Below, piece after piece: positions 21,791-35,048 of a stretch of 64,000 nt of DNA. A program made the position numbers and the translations under genes. Under the pieces are notes generated by a model. The model saw only the letters and a list, made by a program, of their open reading frames with translations, was not told the origin of the DNA and searched no databases. Source of the DNA: Salvator merianae (lineage: Eukaryota > Chordata > Lepidosauria > Squamata > Teiidae); NCBI GenBank assembly GCA_003586115.2, contig QVOM02000049.1, positions 23,823,514 through 23,887,513 of the forward strand. Reading direction: 5' to 3'. The stretch's first letter is position 1, and each line of letters begins with the position of its first letter.

Positions 21791-22689
21791 ATTTGAAGTA
21801 ATAAACAGAGGACCAATTTTATTTACATTTCAAATATAGATTTTAAGCTCATAAAACACACACACAAATAGAGAGAGAGACCATTAATCCTTCTGTGTGC
21901 CCCCATTAGCTAAGAATACAAGGGCGATGAACAGGAGGAGGACAGGCCCTGATAGCCCATTAGAGGAAAGTGGGCAGTGCCCCTTCATACCCAGAGGTAC
22001 CCCATTGTCCATTTCTCCTTCACACACTTAAGTTCAGAGCACGCTAATGTGTGCATCGCCCAATGTGTTCAGTTTTCACATGTGTTTACATAGAATAACA
22101 TCCTTATAATGTCTTATCCTACCACTAGCTGTGCCTAGTCTGACCCCTGGTATCACTTCCTTTTAATTGCCTTGTCTTGTCCTTGGGGTTGGAACAGCAG
22201 GAGATATGCCAGTCCTCAGAGGAGCAGGCTATTGCTCTACAGATGCTGCTGGCAGAGATGGTGGCTGAAAGATTTGTGTATGGCAACCCTGTGATTTAGT
22301 CCAATCAAGTTTCTTAGTGTGTGGGAGGGGAAGGTTTAAGGGATACGCAGGAGGGCAATAACAGCAGCAAAAACATTTGGATGATTAATTGCTTTCTTCC
22401 TGCGGGAGAAGAAATAAGGCAACTCTTGGTAGGAGGTTGTTGACTGCTGATGCAAAGTACAGCTGGCTAAGATCATCTCCATGATCCAGATTCTGTTTTG
22501 CTCAGGAAAAGGGTGGCTGTTCTAGTAACTTTGCTCCAGTTTTCCTTGGTACTTGCTTTCTACTGATTTGACTGACAATTTTGTCAAGCTTGGGCATCTG
22601 GTTGCTTCTTTGTTTTAAACCTCTTTTAAATTTCTCCTACTCCATCTGAACTGCCAGTCACAGCATCTCAAACATTAAACTGTCCATCT
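21791..22689. other. Intergenic stretch, nothing recognised
   Basis: No exon or repeat named. Confidence 0.45.
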
Positions 22690-22860
22690 CCTGCTCTATT
22701 TATGTATTTGTATTTTTATCAAAATAAAACTTAAAATATATCCACTAAAACCAATAACAGCATCTGAAAGTGGGGAGGGGAAGTTGTTTCCTCAGCTACA
22801 GGCCAGAGTGAATAGGTGCTTTGAACACATCCAGTTAGGAAATGGCCACCCTCTCTTTAG
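22690..22860 (-). mobile_element. Degraded L2 3' UTR fragment
   Basis: 'tgtatttgtatttttatc' followed by 'gcatctgaaagtggggaggg' parallels the 3' UTR of the L2 copy at 7430-7550 ('cctgaaagtggggaggg'). Only about 170 bp is alignable by eye. Confidence 0.5.
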
Positions 22861-23038
22861 CCTATCAGTTCAAATGGTTCAGTTGTGATCTATGGTAAAG
22901 TTATGTCTCCCCACCAACCCAAATATTCAGCCAGAATTTTTTAAAAACCATGCTGGTATATTATAGAAAACAACTGCCCAGAACAGCGATTGGTGGAAGA
23001 AGCCTGTAGAAAACTTCATGCAATAGTGAATCAAAAAT

Positions 23039-23068
23039 TGATGATGATGATGATGATGATTGATGATG
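23039..23068. repeat. (GAT)n microsatellite
   Basis: About nine GAT units with one interruption. Confidence 0.92.
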
Positions 23069-23589
23069 GACACCTAACATAAAAATTGCAACTTATTCCA
23101 GTTTATAAGGTAAGGTACACAGGAGGTACTTAAGGTACTTAAAGTAAAATACTCAGAACTGGGCATAGAATATCAGGTTGGGCTGAATTAGTGCCAAATT
23201 GTGTGAACTATTACTTCCTATGGTTTGGAAATTACCACTGATACAGCCCAGAATTCTTTGTATGGTTTAGATTAGCATTTGGGGAAATATATTTTGCATG
23301 TCTTGAACAGCTATGCAGCAGGCAGATATTCAATAAATTCCTTTAGTGCAGAAATATAGAAATGAAAAATTATTGACATTTGACTTCTCAGACATTACAT
23401 GTGTGTGATGACTGATTTTGGGTTTTTCATCCATCTGCGACAAACGATATCAATCTGCATATGATAGAGCCTGCACATTCTATGCAAATATGTTTCTTTT
23501 TTGCTGGTTGGGTGAAAGGCCAAAGCTTTAAAAAGGGCCATCCTTGCGTAGACCTCTCGATGCACAGTTTCAAGCCCTGAACAATCTGA

Positions 23590-23910
23590 GGCCCTTTCTT
23601 CATGGACCACTAGCATGGGTTACAATGGTGTCCAGGTGCTTCTGCACAGTTGGTGAGGAATAGGAGATAGCTGGTGCTGAATTAGTGGAACAACAGAGTG
23701 GGACCGGGTACAAAAATGGCACCATAGTCCACTCTACTGGTAGACCTTGATGATGAGTTCTATTAGTCAACTAGTGTTTATAGTTTGGAACAGTGGTCCA
23801 TGTGTGGCAGGCACACAGCCCACTGTCCCAGGATATGAGGGTCTCATTTCAGCAGCACAACAGGTAGCACCACCAGAAGTGAGTGTGCCCCTAAAAGGCC
23901 TCTCCCAGAA
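23590..23910. mobile_element. Degraded MITE of the 'AGGCCCTTTCTGCATGG' group
   Basis: Starts 'aggccctttcttcatggacc'. Motifs such as 'cacagcccactgtcccag' and 'ctactggtagaccttgatga' also occur in or complement 32064-32400 ('cagaacagtgggctgtgtgt'). The right boundary is unclear. Confidence 0.45.
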
Positions 23911-25976
23911 ACTGTAAAGGCCAAGAATGAAAAGTCCTTGCTTGGTGAAGATGAGTCCCACTGAAATGAGTAGAACCCTATGCACAATTAAGAAGCAATA
24001 GAACTTGCCTCTGAATAGACATAATCTAGGACTATGCTGTGCAAGTTACTTGTTTTTGACTAAATCCTACAAAACAATTGTCAGCACCATGCCTTCACCT
24101 ATCTTTGAACAGAATCAGATGCCATTTCAAACAGTTTAGCAGCTGCTTTCTAAAAAGGATTACTACAAAATTTGGCTCCTTGCTTCCAAAGTAATAAGTA
24201 GGCAATGTCAGTTTTTGCACTGCTTTTACTCTTTTATATGGATTAAGTTATTTAATTGCTAATACACTACATTTATGGTTAGTAATCCCTTCACCTAACC
24301 ACATAGGTTTCTTTTTCTTTAACTTTTTTTTGGGGGGGGGGCGTATGCATTCCTTCTTGGCAAAATATTCCCTTTAAAATTAGGTTCTCTCATTTAAATG
24401 AAGAAAAGAAAAATGTTGGGATTTAAGAAGGGACAGCAGAATATTCGTCTGTAATGGACCCAGATGAAGGAAACACCTACACTCTTCCTTTAGAAAAGCT
24501 GTTGTGTCTGGCTGAACAGCTATTAAAGATCCTGAAGGGAGATAGGAAAGCAAAGATAAACAGCTTAAGAGCCAAAGGTGAACTTATTGTGTTTAATTGG
24601 AGGGAGGATTTCATTTATTTAATTGAGCAGGAGGGAAGATTATTCCAGTTCTCTCTGGTCACACACAAATACCACAGTCAGGCCTATATATGCTATTGAA
24701 TTACAAGGATTAAAATCATCAGCTAAGGTTGCTTTGAGTCACTTCAAGAAAGACTTAGTGGAAGGGCAGCAGCAATGCCTGTTTGCTTGGACGATATCTT
24801 TCCAAAAGGGGATCTATTTGTTCTAGCCTGATCAGATGATCAGAAGCAAAATTTAGGAAGGTGAAAGGGTAGGCTATGGATTTTCTTTCACTGTAACACT
24901 AGACAGTTAAATGAACCCTGAAGAAGCATATAAATAATGTGTGTGAATGAGAAAGAGAGTGTGTGTGCATGTTGACAAGAGGAAAGACAAAACACAAAGC
25001 CACCATTTCTTTATTTGTGGCCACAACTAACCCACAGATTGGGACTGCAGAGTGGCAGAGGATGAAAGAGGCTCCAATTGCAAGCTTCTCCTTTATCCTA
25101 AGTTGAGCTTTAAGGAAGACCCTCTGGTACATCACTTACACTGGCCCAGCCACTCATCTCAGAACTGTGTCTCCTCAGAATGGGTTACAGTCACAGGGAA
25201 AACACCCGTCATGCCTTTAAAGCAGCTTAGAAGCTGGCATTTGGAAGTGCTCAGCTCCTTCACAGTTATGGACAAGCATTGCTGAAACCCCTCCTATAAG
25301 CCCAAATCACAAAAACTAAAGCTTGGAGTTACAGGAAATTGCATGAAGGAGAAATTTTAGCAAGATTTTGTGTTAAATATGAATCAGGCAAAGCAGACAG
25401 TTCACACAAACTACACTCAGCTACATGGGTATGTCAGGTAGTATCTGGGCAAACATGACATCAACTGCTCTTGTCAAAATGTGACCATCCTGGGAAGTCT
25501 GCACTATCTTGACACCAAAAATGTAGAGAGTGCACAAGTCAAAATGATAAAGGGGTAAAGTTGTTAATTTTTAGTCTGAGCAGATTCTGTGAGACCTGCA
25601 GACTCTGTGGCATATTCGTACTAAGATGTTTTAATACAAATCTTGTGGAAACTGCACAAGGCTATTTCATCATGCCCAGCACTTTTCAAACAAGTATTGC
25701 ACTTTTCTGGACCATGCCAGAAGTATTACAGAAAAGCCCCCTTCAAGTCAACCCAATCATAAAACTGTCAAGGGCAAAATAATGCATGCAAAAGGAGCAG
25801 GGCGTGTCAATAACACTTCTAAGGTAAGTATGGACAGCACTTCAGGGAAATGCTTTTGAAAGGCAAAGGCTCCCAAATGGCCAGACTGGAATTACAGCCA
25901 AGCTGCTGGGTGCATAAAAGAGAAAGAGAAAGACCTTTACTTTTTAGCTTTAAAATTAAGGAACAGTGTTGGCTAG
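23911..25976. other. Intergenic stretch with candidate conserved element (24360-24800)
   Basis: No repeats are recognised. 24370-24800 has an even, non-repetitive texture with several TAATT/ATTTA homeodomain-like sites (e.g. 'gtttaattggagg', 'tttatttaattgagc'). This is how deep-conserved enhancers often look, but I cannot test it. The 81-codon frame at 24454-24699 is not supported as an exon. Confidence 0.3.
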
Positions 25977-26330
25977 AGATGTGCATAAAAAGTAAAATAC
26001 CAGTTTAGTTTAAATCCAACCAAACCTCAAGTGGTTTGGTTCAAATCTGAATATTTTTGAACAGATTTGATCAAACACTGAACCTGTTCGAACAAAAATA
26101 AGCCTTTTTCTTTAAAACAATGCCCTTTTAAAATCATATCAGACATGAACTATTTTGATCTGAACTGGGGGTGTTCAACTGGTTCTACTATACCCCCCCC
26201 CCAGTATGGTTTGATTAGAACTTACACCATCAAACCTGGACGTAGTTCTGTTCAGATTTGAACTGGTTAAACACCCTCGGTTCAGATCAAACCAGTCATG
26301 GTTCAGAATGATTTGGCACATTCGCTACAC
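25977..26330. mobile_element. Old hAT-like MITE of the 'AGAGATGTGCA' group
   Basis: Starts 'agagatgtgcataaaaagta' and ends 'ttggcacattcgcta', a degraded version of the inverted end of the 11136-11369 element. It is internally rich in 'tttgaac/gttcaaa' and 'ctgaac/gttcag' modules that fold back. A target duplication is not discernible. Confidence 0.65.
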
Positions 26331-29300
26331 TGAAGCAAAATTTACATCGGTGCTGCAATGTCTCATAATAACTTTTAAAAGTTCCTGTCCTCAAGCTGTA
26401 ATAATACCCAACTTACTGACTGAGAGGAGATGAAGACCTCACATTGCAAAAGCTTAATAGACCTGGATCTGGTGGATGGATGACTACCTGGAAACAACAT
26501 GGATACCAGTCTGGGTTCTTTGCCAGAAGAAAAGTCAGCTATTCATATTTATTTTTTAAAAATTAGATTGTATTTGTGTGGGTGCACACATAGCTCTATA
26601 TAGTGAATTGTAATAATACAATAGACATTCCAACAGTTATACTTTCTAAGTATGAGGTTAATGTGGCATCTGGAATGTGGATAGAAATACATCAGTATGA
26701 AAAGAAACATACAGTTACTTTTGCGGTAAAAGTTAAATTCTCCCTCAAAAGAATCACATACAATAATTTATTTCCATTCCCCAGAAACTTAAGATATTTC
26801 TCAATATTATAGTGCAGGATCAAGTCACTTGTGGCTTTCCATTCATCAAGAATGTAATTCCATATATGGAAAGTAAATCCACACACATGCAATACCAGTT
26901 CAGCATGCATAATTAAGTATTTTACATCCATTATGTCTGCAGCTACCACAGAATTCAAGCTGTGACACAGTGCCTTTAAATTTAGTTCTGTCGGCATGCA
27001 TAATTATTAGCAACGTGCATATCTAGTATCTCCTTTACCATCAGATATATTTATGAAGTTTAATAAGACCTGAATAAATAATCATCCAAGAAGGATGAAC
27101 AGCTGTTAAGGTAGCTTTTAAAACAAGTACAATGTAGAAGGGTGTCCTAGCTGACAGGGTATTTGGGCATTGGAATTTTGTATTCTGTATTATAGAGAGA
27201 ACACTTTACCCTGGGACCCATCCTTCTCCTCTCAGTACTGCACTGCTTGCATACCCAAGGGTATAAGGCAAGACAAAAATGTGAATCAGTAGGCATTCTA
27301 AAGTTCTCTAATGCTGCAAGATATTGTCCGGCCTGATAACCTCCTTTTTTAAGAAATGTAAGTTACATGACTTCTCACACAGAGATATTATAGAGAATAA
27401 AACAATGTCTTTGGACTTCGTTTTGCTTTGGATGTAAAAAAAGACTCATGGTGTAAATTGCTTGCCACATTAGTTAGCTGAACTCCTCTGGCAGTACATG
27501 ACATCAATTTATTCATTTATTTACCTACACAAGCTGCAATTTAGAAGATATAATGTACATCATATGGTGGGAGATCTTCTCTAAAAGTGAAGTTTAGGCA
27601 CACAGAAACGAAAAGCATCATGGGCTCTTAAAAGCTAGACAGAATACACTCATACTTGCACTGTGGGTCTGTAAAGTCTGTACACCTAAAGACTCATCTG
27701 TTTTTTTCCTCCCTACTTTACATGGTGCCATATATGTCTGCTGCGTGATTGCCTGTACTCAATACTTATAATATATTTTAGCGATAGATAAAGATAGGAG
27801 CACTTGATTATTTCAATTATCTCTATTGCACAAAGATATGATGTTATTCGCTCTGTATAAGTGGGAAACTTTTGTAATTTATGCTTCAGGATGGATGATG
27901 TGACCTCTCATTAGCCAAATAGGCAAATGGAGCTTTAAAATATTCTTTCATTCCTTCCAAGAAGCTGACCGTCTATAATTCTGGTTTACTAAATGGCATA
28001 TGTACCATGTGGTGGTTTGGAAAGGAGGAATCCAAATGTCCCTCATAAACTTCGGAATACTTGGCCAGCCAAGACGACTTTGGAAAAGAAAAATGTATTA
28101 TCTGCAAGTCAACAATCTACAAAAGCCAAATTATGGATGCCTTCCATCAGTTTAATTATTGTAATTACAAATATTCTGGAACTATACAATTACATCATCT
28201 AATCAACTCATCCTCCAATATGGCTAAACCTTGCTCAGAATCATAGTAGTTTATTTCAGACTGTGTGCCACCCTCACTAATTAGATACTCCATCATATTG
28301 TAGTTGCAAAACAGATGAGAGGAGCAAACAGGGAAAAGGTGGCAGCCCTATTTCTTGTGCACTTGTTACTATTTACTTCGTAAAGATGCATGAAAAAAGT
28401 CAGTTCCAGCAATGGTCAGTGCTGACCAAGGTTTCCTCTAAAGTAAGTGACTGTAGCCATAGCTGGAGTGAATAATAGCTACCCTTGAATCTTTGGCTTG
28501 TACTTTTATTCAGCCACTTCATAATCCCCCCTTCCCACTTGTTCCTTACCAGGTACCTATTCATGAGCTTGCTTGTTTGACAGCAGGGCTGTGAATAGAG
28601 AGCTGGTGAGGAATCAAACCAGCTGGAACATCCCATACATGTTCCAGGAAGGGGACAAATATGTCCAGTGTCAAATCTGCACATCTCACATGCCCTACCA
28701 AAAAAGGTTAGGCAACAGGATTATTCACTGCCCTTTGCCCTGTTCGCTGGGTTTATTTTGCTTCAAATTGTGCTCTTCTAAATCTTGTTCAACATGCCCT
28801 ATCAGCATGCCATCTGCTCATATAGAACTTGGTGAGAGCTGGATACAACCTGCACCTTTTCTCTGAACTGCATTCTTTCCACATTCATCCCAATGGAGCC
28901 TAAGAATCCTGCCAGCTTACTCATATCCTGGCTTTGGGCCTCCTGTAGTCATGTGATTGTCCACAGCGAGTACAAGCTGTTAGACAATATGCATGCAAGC
29001 TATGATCAGAACTGGCTCTAGCAGCTAGCCAATAAGTCCAGTGGCTCAGGGCACCAAGGTTCAGCAATGGTGCTAAATGGGTGCTCTCTGCATCAGGGAA
29101 GCCTTGAGGACCTCAGGAAACAGATGGGTAAGCTGGCAGGTGATTTGCTCGGCTCAGTTCTGCAATTCCCAGCCTACCCTTTGGCTGCCCCCCACCTTAC
29201 CTCCCATGTCAATCCCAGCATTCACTCCAAGCTCTACCTTGCCATTACAGCCCCTACCCAAGCTGGTTTGCTTGGCAAACCCCAGCCAAGGCTAATCAAG

Positions 29301-30044
29301 CAGAAAGTTCCAGTTCTTAGCCAGGGTAGGCAGCAGTAGCTCTGCAATAGTGAGAGTTGGGAAGAAATAGAAAGGTAGAACTGGGCCATCTTGAAAAGAT
29401 CAAAAGATTCAAGAACTGCCTCTTTAGGCCCCAAGAGATGGATTTAATCCTTCTTCCTTTCATAGTTCTGACTACTCTGGAGAGGAAGGTGTGCTATCCT
29501 ACAGGAGCTCCAACTTCCTCCTTGGCTACCTCAAGAAAGAGCACCACACACCTCTCCCAAACCCAAGTGGCAGAGGTCAGTGGCATTGTTGTTGGGACTG
29601 AAGGTTTTTGGGGACTTGAGGTGTTTGGTGCTTCTTGCCTTAATTTCAGATCCACAGAGCATGCTGCCTAGGCATCACAACAACATTAACACCAACAGGT
29701 GAGTTGGGGGCCAAAGATAGGCAGCAGGCCAGCTGGATGCCTTCTGCTTTTTAAAAAAATCTTTTTTATGCTGTTCCAAAAAGATGGAAGGATTCTGTGA
29801 GGGATGCCTATACACATTGGAGGTTATGTGTTGGAAGGAAGTAGTCCTGTGGGGTGTTATATGCTGCAGAATGGGGAGGTGTACCTGCCCTTCCCTGCCC
29901 ATAGGCTGCCCTCCCACACTTCCTTGCATTGACCAAGGCCACTCCAGAGCCTCCCTGCCCCAAGGCTACCTCCATTCTGCTCCCAGGTCACCTCCATTCC
30001 TCCTTCTGGCCCTTCCTCCAGGCTTTGTCTCAGTGCACTGGGCT
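26331..30044. other. Long intergenic stretch, few recognisable repeats
   Basis: About 3.7 kb without a LINE, SINE or MITE that I can name. 27010-28000 is A/T-rich and non-repetitive and may hold conserved non-coding sequence. No splice-flanked coding segment is found; frames at 28573-28866, 29067-29339 and 29784-30143 have no domain. Confidence 0.4.
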
Positions 30045-30233
30045 ATGGTGTTCTCACGCCCCAGCACAGAACAAAATATGACCACCTATCCTGGAACAGG
30101 AACCTGCCATCTGCATGCTAGTGCAGACTACAGTAGGCTCTGACCAGGGCCTTCCATAGTCTGTACTAGCATGTGGATGGCAGGTCCCTATTCTGGCATA
30201 TAGTCTGGAATAAAGGGCAGTGCAGAAAGTGCC
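30045..30233. mobile_element. Palindromic MITE of the 2399 family
   Basis: Arms around 30088-30132 ('aggaacctgccatctgcatg') and 30148-30200 ('catgtggatggcaggtccct') are complementary. The right end 'gggcagtgcagaaagtgcc' resembles the end of the 2399-2507 copy. Confidence 0.6.
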
Positions 30234-32059
30234 TCAGATTACCTAAGTGAACAAGTCACTGCCTATTTAATGTTACCTGTTTCACTTTATCTGTCTTCTC
30301 AGAGGCAGAAGCATTGCATATGATAACTTCATTTGCTTCGAAGAACTGCAGTTTCCATCACTGCTGCCTCTTCTCTTCCACTAAGCTGTCATGCATCTGA
30401 CTTTACCTGTTCCTGAGGAGACAGGTAATATTAAACAGGCAATGGTTTCCCTGCACACTGGAGAACACGCTTTGACCAAAAAATCCTGTTTGCACTCCAT
30501 ATTTCTGAGTACCACTGGCAACAAAAGCCAGCCTCGTTCCATCTCTTCTTGCAGTAAAACTTTGTAAACTAGAATCTGGGGTGTTGACAGACTTTGTATA
30601 GCCAACACAGTAGCAGGCACAAGTATACCTTCTTCCTACACTACACACGTGTTGTTCTCTGGGGACTTGTGGCAACACTCTAACAAATAAATGAATTTTT
30701 AAAAAGCCACCCTGATAGAAAGCTGTCCTGATAAAACGACATGGGCTTTTCAAGCATGTTTCTCTTTGTCCGAATTGAGGTCTTCAGCATTTCACACACC
30801 TATTGGGTTAGATGAGTCCCAAGCTGCCTCTGGAATGAGAGGCCCTTTCCTATCAAACCAAATTAACATGACAGCAATAAAACATTTCCTATTTTTCATG
30901 TTATGTAAAAACAGACTGAAAGCAACCGCAGGGAATACCTATAAGCATAGTTGTTAAATCAGCCCACCTCAGTTTTAATGTTCAGGAAAGTAATTGGAAA
31001 ACACATTGTTTCAGAATTTTCTTTGAGGCCATAATTTGCCATTGCTCCCATTTTATCTGCTGGCTTACCTCTATTCAAGCTAGGTTTTTAACAAAGTTCT
31101 TTAACAAAGTATTTATGATGATAGTAGTTTGTGGCTTTCATTGTTTTTTACCGGTCATAAATTGCTTCAGGCATAAGATACAAGGAAGGATACAGATGTG
31201 CAAAATAAGTATTATTTCTTCCAAGGACTACCTGTGCTTGCATCAGTGAAAGGATAAGGAAGGATATTAAAAGTTAGGGCTTTTTAGAAGACTGAATTTA
31301 TGAATACAGCCATGCAGGAACCGATGATGGCCTTGTAAGAGTCTCATGGAATAGGCCCAGAAACATGTGCCGTTTTAAAAAAAATCACAGTTGCAGCAAA
31401 TTACAAGTTATTCCAGTTGGAGCAGCTAGTCAGCTGGTGAAGAATTCAGTTGCTGCCAAAGCATTCTTCATTCAGATGTTTAAAAGCACAGGCATACAAA
31501 CTGATATAGCAGCAATATAGTCCTCTTGGACTTCTGCCAAACCTGAATTAAATTTTGAATATGAACATTGTTTAACTCAGCTTTGAGCATACACAGTCAG
31601 AGGTTTTTCCTTCATTTTAGGCCACGAAATCTGCAATAATCAAGCACTGCAATGCATAGTTGTATGTTATCATTGAAGTTTTCCATGACTTTCCTATATT
31701 CTGAACATGAAATCGACATAACATTTGCATTTTGATATTGCACAGTATGGTCAAGGCAGCTGCATGAGAGGGTGAATCATGCAAACTGTGCACAAGCTGC
31801 TTCTGGGGCAAGAGGCCCAGTGAGCAAACGCAGGATGCCTCCCAGAGCCTTGCAGCTGCAGAATGAAAGTTTTGCAGCCTCAAGGTTTCTAGTCAGACCA
31901 CTTTGGCACCAGGCTGGAAATGGCTCATTTGGTTGGCCATTTTTGGTCTGATGGAAAACCTGCCCAGGCCAGAAACTGGGCCAGAAAGTCCCTTCCTCAC
32001 CTTCATACCTCTACACAGAAGGGGAGAAGGTGCCTTAGGAGAAGCTGCCTCCCCAACAG
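30234..32059. other. Intergenic stretch, nothing recognised
   Basis: No exon or named repeat. 31620-31760 is non-repetitive A/T-rich DNA. Confidence 0.4.
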
Positions 32060-32061
32060 TT

Positions 32062-32405
32062 GTAGGCCCTTTCTGCATGGGACATTGACCCATGCCAGGA
32101 AAGGATCTACTGGCCTTCCCTCCCCTCCTCACACCAGTGTGGTATAAGGGCGGCCCACCTATCAGTGGAATGCTCTGTCCACACAGGATGGAATGTGATC
32201 CAGGCTAGGTCATCCAAACTGGTGCACCACTACAGTTTACTGGTAGTCCTCATCATCAAGGTCTTCTGGCATGCTACTTACCTGTCCCAGAACAGTGGGC
32301 TGTGTGTGGAAGGCACTTGCCCACCATTTCCCAGATATGGGAGGCTAATTTCAGCAGTGGAACAGGGTGCATCACTGAAATGAGCCATTGGGGACCTCAG
32401 TGCAG
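32062..32405. mobile_element. MITE of the 'TAGGCCCTTTCTGCATGGG' group
   Basis: Starts 'taggccctttctgcatggga'. The interior shares motifs, partly inverted, with 23590-23910. The right end is not sharply defined. Confidence 0.45.
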
Positions 32406-32519
32406 CTTTCAGAACAGCAAGGACTGATGTAGGATAGGGCAGATGTCCCTATCCTGCACCCACCCTAGCCTGGGATAGGTTGTTTATCCCACACCCCATT
32501 TCCTACTGCATGTTTTCTG

Positions 32520-32715
32520 CCAGCTGCCACCAGAAGGCTGTGAACCTTCTTGCCTGAGGAAAGTAAAGAATAGACTGCAGGCTGGATTTCTCTGCCATCT
32601 TGCTCCCGACAGTGGTCCCTCCTTTCTCCAACTGCCACAGAAAACTGTGAACCATCTTGCTTGAGAAGAGTGGAGAAGAGACAGAAGGCTGAATTGCTCT
32701 GCCATCTTGCTCCTA
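32520..32715. repeat. Degenerate tandem duplication, ~108-bp period
   Basis: 'ctgccaccagaaggctgtga' to 'ctctgccatcttgctcc' (32524-32609) is repeated as 'ctgccacagaaaactgtgaa' to 'ctctgccatcttgctcc' (32631-32714) with about 15-20% difference. Confidence 0.8.
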
Positions 32716-33030
32716 TTCTACAGTGTCTTCACTCTATTTTTCCATGGTAAGGGCTTATATTTGCATAAGATTCTATAACGTTTATGTTTATTGGTGATTC
32801 ACTTCAACGAAGATTAGGCTGGGCTGTGGCTAAGAAAATGCTGTTGTATATAGAACACATTTTGTTTAGGTAATTTTTCAGGGTATTCCTCTGTGGAATC
32901 CAGCTCAACTGAAATGCAAATGCAAAGACCGATCATCTTGCAAAGTGTCTTCTTCCTAGGCAGTGGCTTTTCCTTCAGATACAAATGCCTCCCAGTATTT
33001 TAACAGCTATGGGATTTTTCGCACTAATAA

Positions 33031-33038
33031 TTCCAAAT
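33031..33038. repeat. 8-bp target-site duplication, left (TTCCAAAT)
   Basis: Identical to 33346-33353. Confidence 0.85.
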
Positions 33039-33345
33039 TAGGCTTGTGCAAAAAGCTGTTCAAACCTGTTCCAATGACTGTAAAGAAGCCCAGGACTGCT
33101 AAGTGCTTCTCATAGCAATCCTGGGCTCTCCTCAGCACTCAGGGGCCATTTAGGAACCAGTGAACACTACAAAAACTGCAAAGGAACCCACCTGTTCCTT
33201 AACGATGTGGACACTGACATTTCCCTCCATCCATGGGCGGGGTTTTCACAGCACTCACTGGTTTCTAAATGGCTCCTGGGTGCCAAGGATAGCCCAGAAT
33301 TGCTGGGTGACTGAAGAGGTTCAAACCACTGTTCGCACAAGCCTA
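33039..33345. mobile_element. 307-bp hAT-like MITE
   Basis: Ends 'taggcttgtgcaaaaagc' and 'gttcgcacaagccta' are inverted; exact TTCCAAAT duplication outside. Further arms 'ggggccatttaggaaccagt' and 'actggtttctaaatggctcc' pair in the interior, so most of the element is a long imperfect hairpin. Confidence 0.9.
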
Positions 33346-33353
33346 TTCCAAAT
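33346..33353. repeat. 8-bp target-site duplication, right (TTCCAAAT)
   Basis: Matches 33031-33038 exactly. Confidence 0.85.
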
Positions 33354-33439
33354 GTTTGAATGTAACATTTTTTAAGTTTGTCTCATGTTCTCTTTCAAAT
33401 TCTTTAGGAGATGGGGTCCATAACATCTGGATGGTGCCA

Positions 33440-33765
33440 CATTGTCTCTTCTGGACCTTTAATCATCATAGCAAATAACCACCAAGAGCCTCATCTTTCA
33501 AGTTTTTGCCCACATCTTATGGCAGCAAATTCCATACATTAATTCCTCATGATGTGATGAAGTGTTTCATTTGAATCCTTTCTGAATCATCTGCCAACTG
33601 ATTTCATTGGAATTCTAAAATTAAAAAAGAAAAACTCTTTATTTGTCGTGCACCATTTTATAAACCTCTATCACCTCTCCTTTATGAGGGGGACTATAAA
33701 GTCCCAAATATTGTAGCCTCTTCATTTATGGTAGACACTTAAAACATCTAATTTGGTCAACTTGA
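33440..33765 (-). mobile_element. CR1/L3-type LINE fragment, minus strand
   Basis: In + orientation it contains 'tatggcagcaaattccatac', 'tttataaacctctatcacct' and 'aaagtcccaaatattgtagc', which follow the order of the reverse complement of a CR1/L3 3' region. It is old and fragmentary. Confidence 0.7.
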
Positions 33766-35048
33766 TCTTGTTGATAAGCAGCTAATCCCATGGGAAACCT
33801 AAACAGCAGCTCAGGAAGCACCCATCACAGCAGGAACAATTACGTTCAGGCATGTTCTCAGCCTCAATTAGCCAATTTGAAATCGGACACAGAAGCAATT
33901 CTGTCCCTTATGCTACGTGAATTCTATGGGCATTTCACCATAGCTACAAACTGGACCACGTCATACACTCATCACAGGATGAGAGAATGACAAACATGTT
34001 TCAATCTGCACTACCTTTTAATGGAACCCAATGTACTTTGCCCAGAAAGAAACTCCCACATGGATTTGGTTGGCACTCTAGATTGTTTCGTGTATAACCT
34101 AATGTTTAATCAAGACCTGTTGACATCAAGGATGTTGCCATCTATTCTTAGGAAATCAGGTTACAGGTCATTTTAAATAATTAACAGAATTCCTTTGCAA
34201 AGCTTTGTCTGAACCTTTTTACGTGGCTTGTTGACATTCAAGAAACAAATAATGTTTGACTGCAGTTCGTACAACCACCATTTCTGTGGGCACTCAAAAC
34301 AATGCAATCTCCAACAGCTGTGTGAGATTTCCATTTTTCAATTACACAAATGCACAAACTATATGAAGGGATGCTGTTTCCCCAGTTTCACACCCTCAGA
34401 GAAGTGTGACACATAAACTGTACATGCAGATAAGAATTTCCTACCAAAACTGGACTCAGCAATTGCCCAATTCCAAATAAATGGTTCAATGGACAAAATG
34501 GTGGATAGTACAGATGTACATTTTTACCAAAAGTGAAACCACAAAAAAATGAATATTAAGGCCATCTGAATGCAAACTTCAAGCTGAACCAAATCCAGGC
34601 AGCAGAATTCTATGCAAACTCTGTTCAAACATAAATTCTATTTAACCCCAAATTCTGTTAATTCTGACAGACTAAAAAGCCATTCAAAATCAAAATCTCC
34701 CCAAATTCCTAGTACACTTTTTGCCATCATGTACACAATGAAATGGGGCAACCTACCAAGGATTCCAGGACAAGGAAGCAGCAGAATTACCAGAACTTCA
34801 ACTTCTTTGTCCATGAAATGCAGGAGATACAGAAGAGGTCCACAAATGCTTAGTGAGAGAAAGCAGAAGAAAAACAAAAAGCCTCAGTGCAGTGTACAGG
34901 AAAGTTCTAGACCGTAATGCCTGCTTTGGGGAAAGCATAATCATATGCCTTGATTTTTAGGTGGGCCACTTCAACTTAAGGGCAGGATGCCTCTGTGGTC
35001 TCCAGGAGCATAGTATTGAGCCTCAATGTGGTAAGGGCAAGTGATGAA
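33766..35048. other. Intergenic stretch, nothing recognised
   Basis: No exon or named repeat. Confidence 0.4.

Noticed and set aside
24454..24699. 81-codon frame (MDPDEGNTYTLP...) as an exon
   Set aside because: It resembles protein slightly more than its neighbours, but I recognise no family and see no splice sites that fit; it may be a conserved non-coding stretch.
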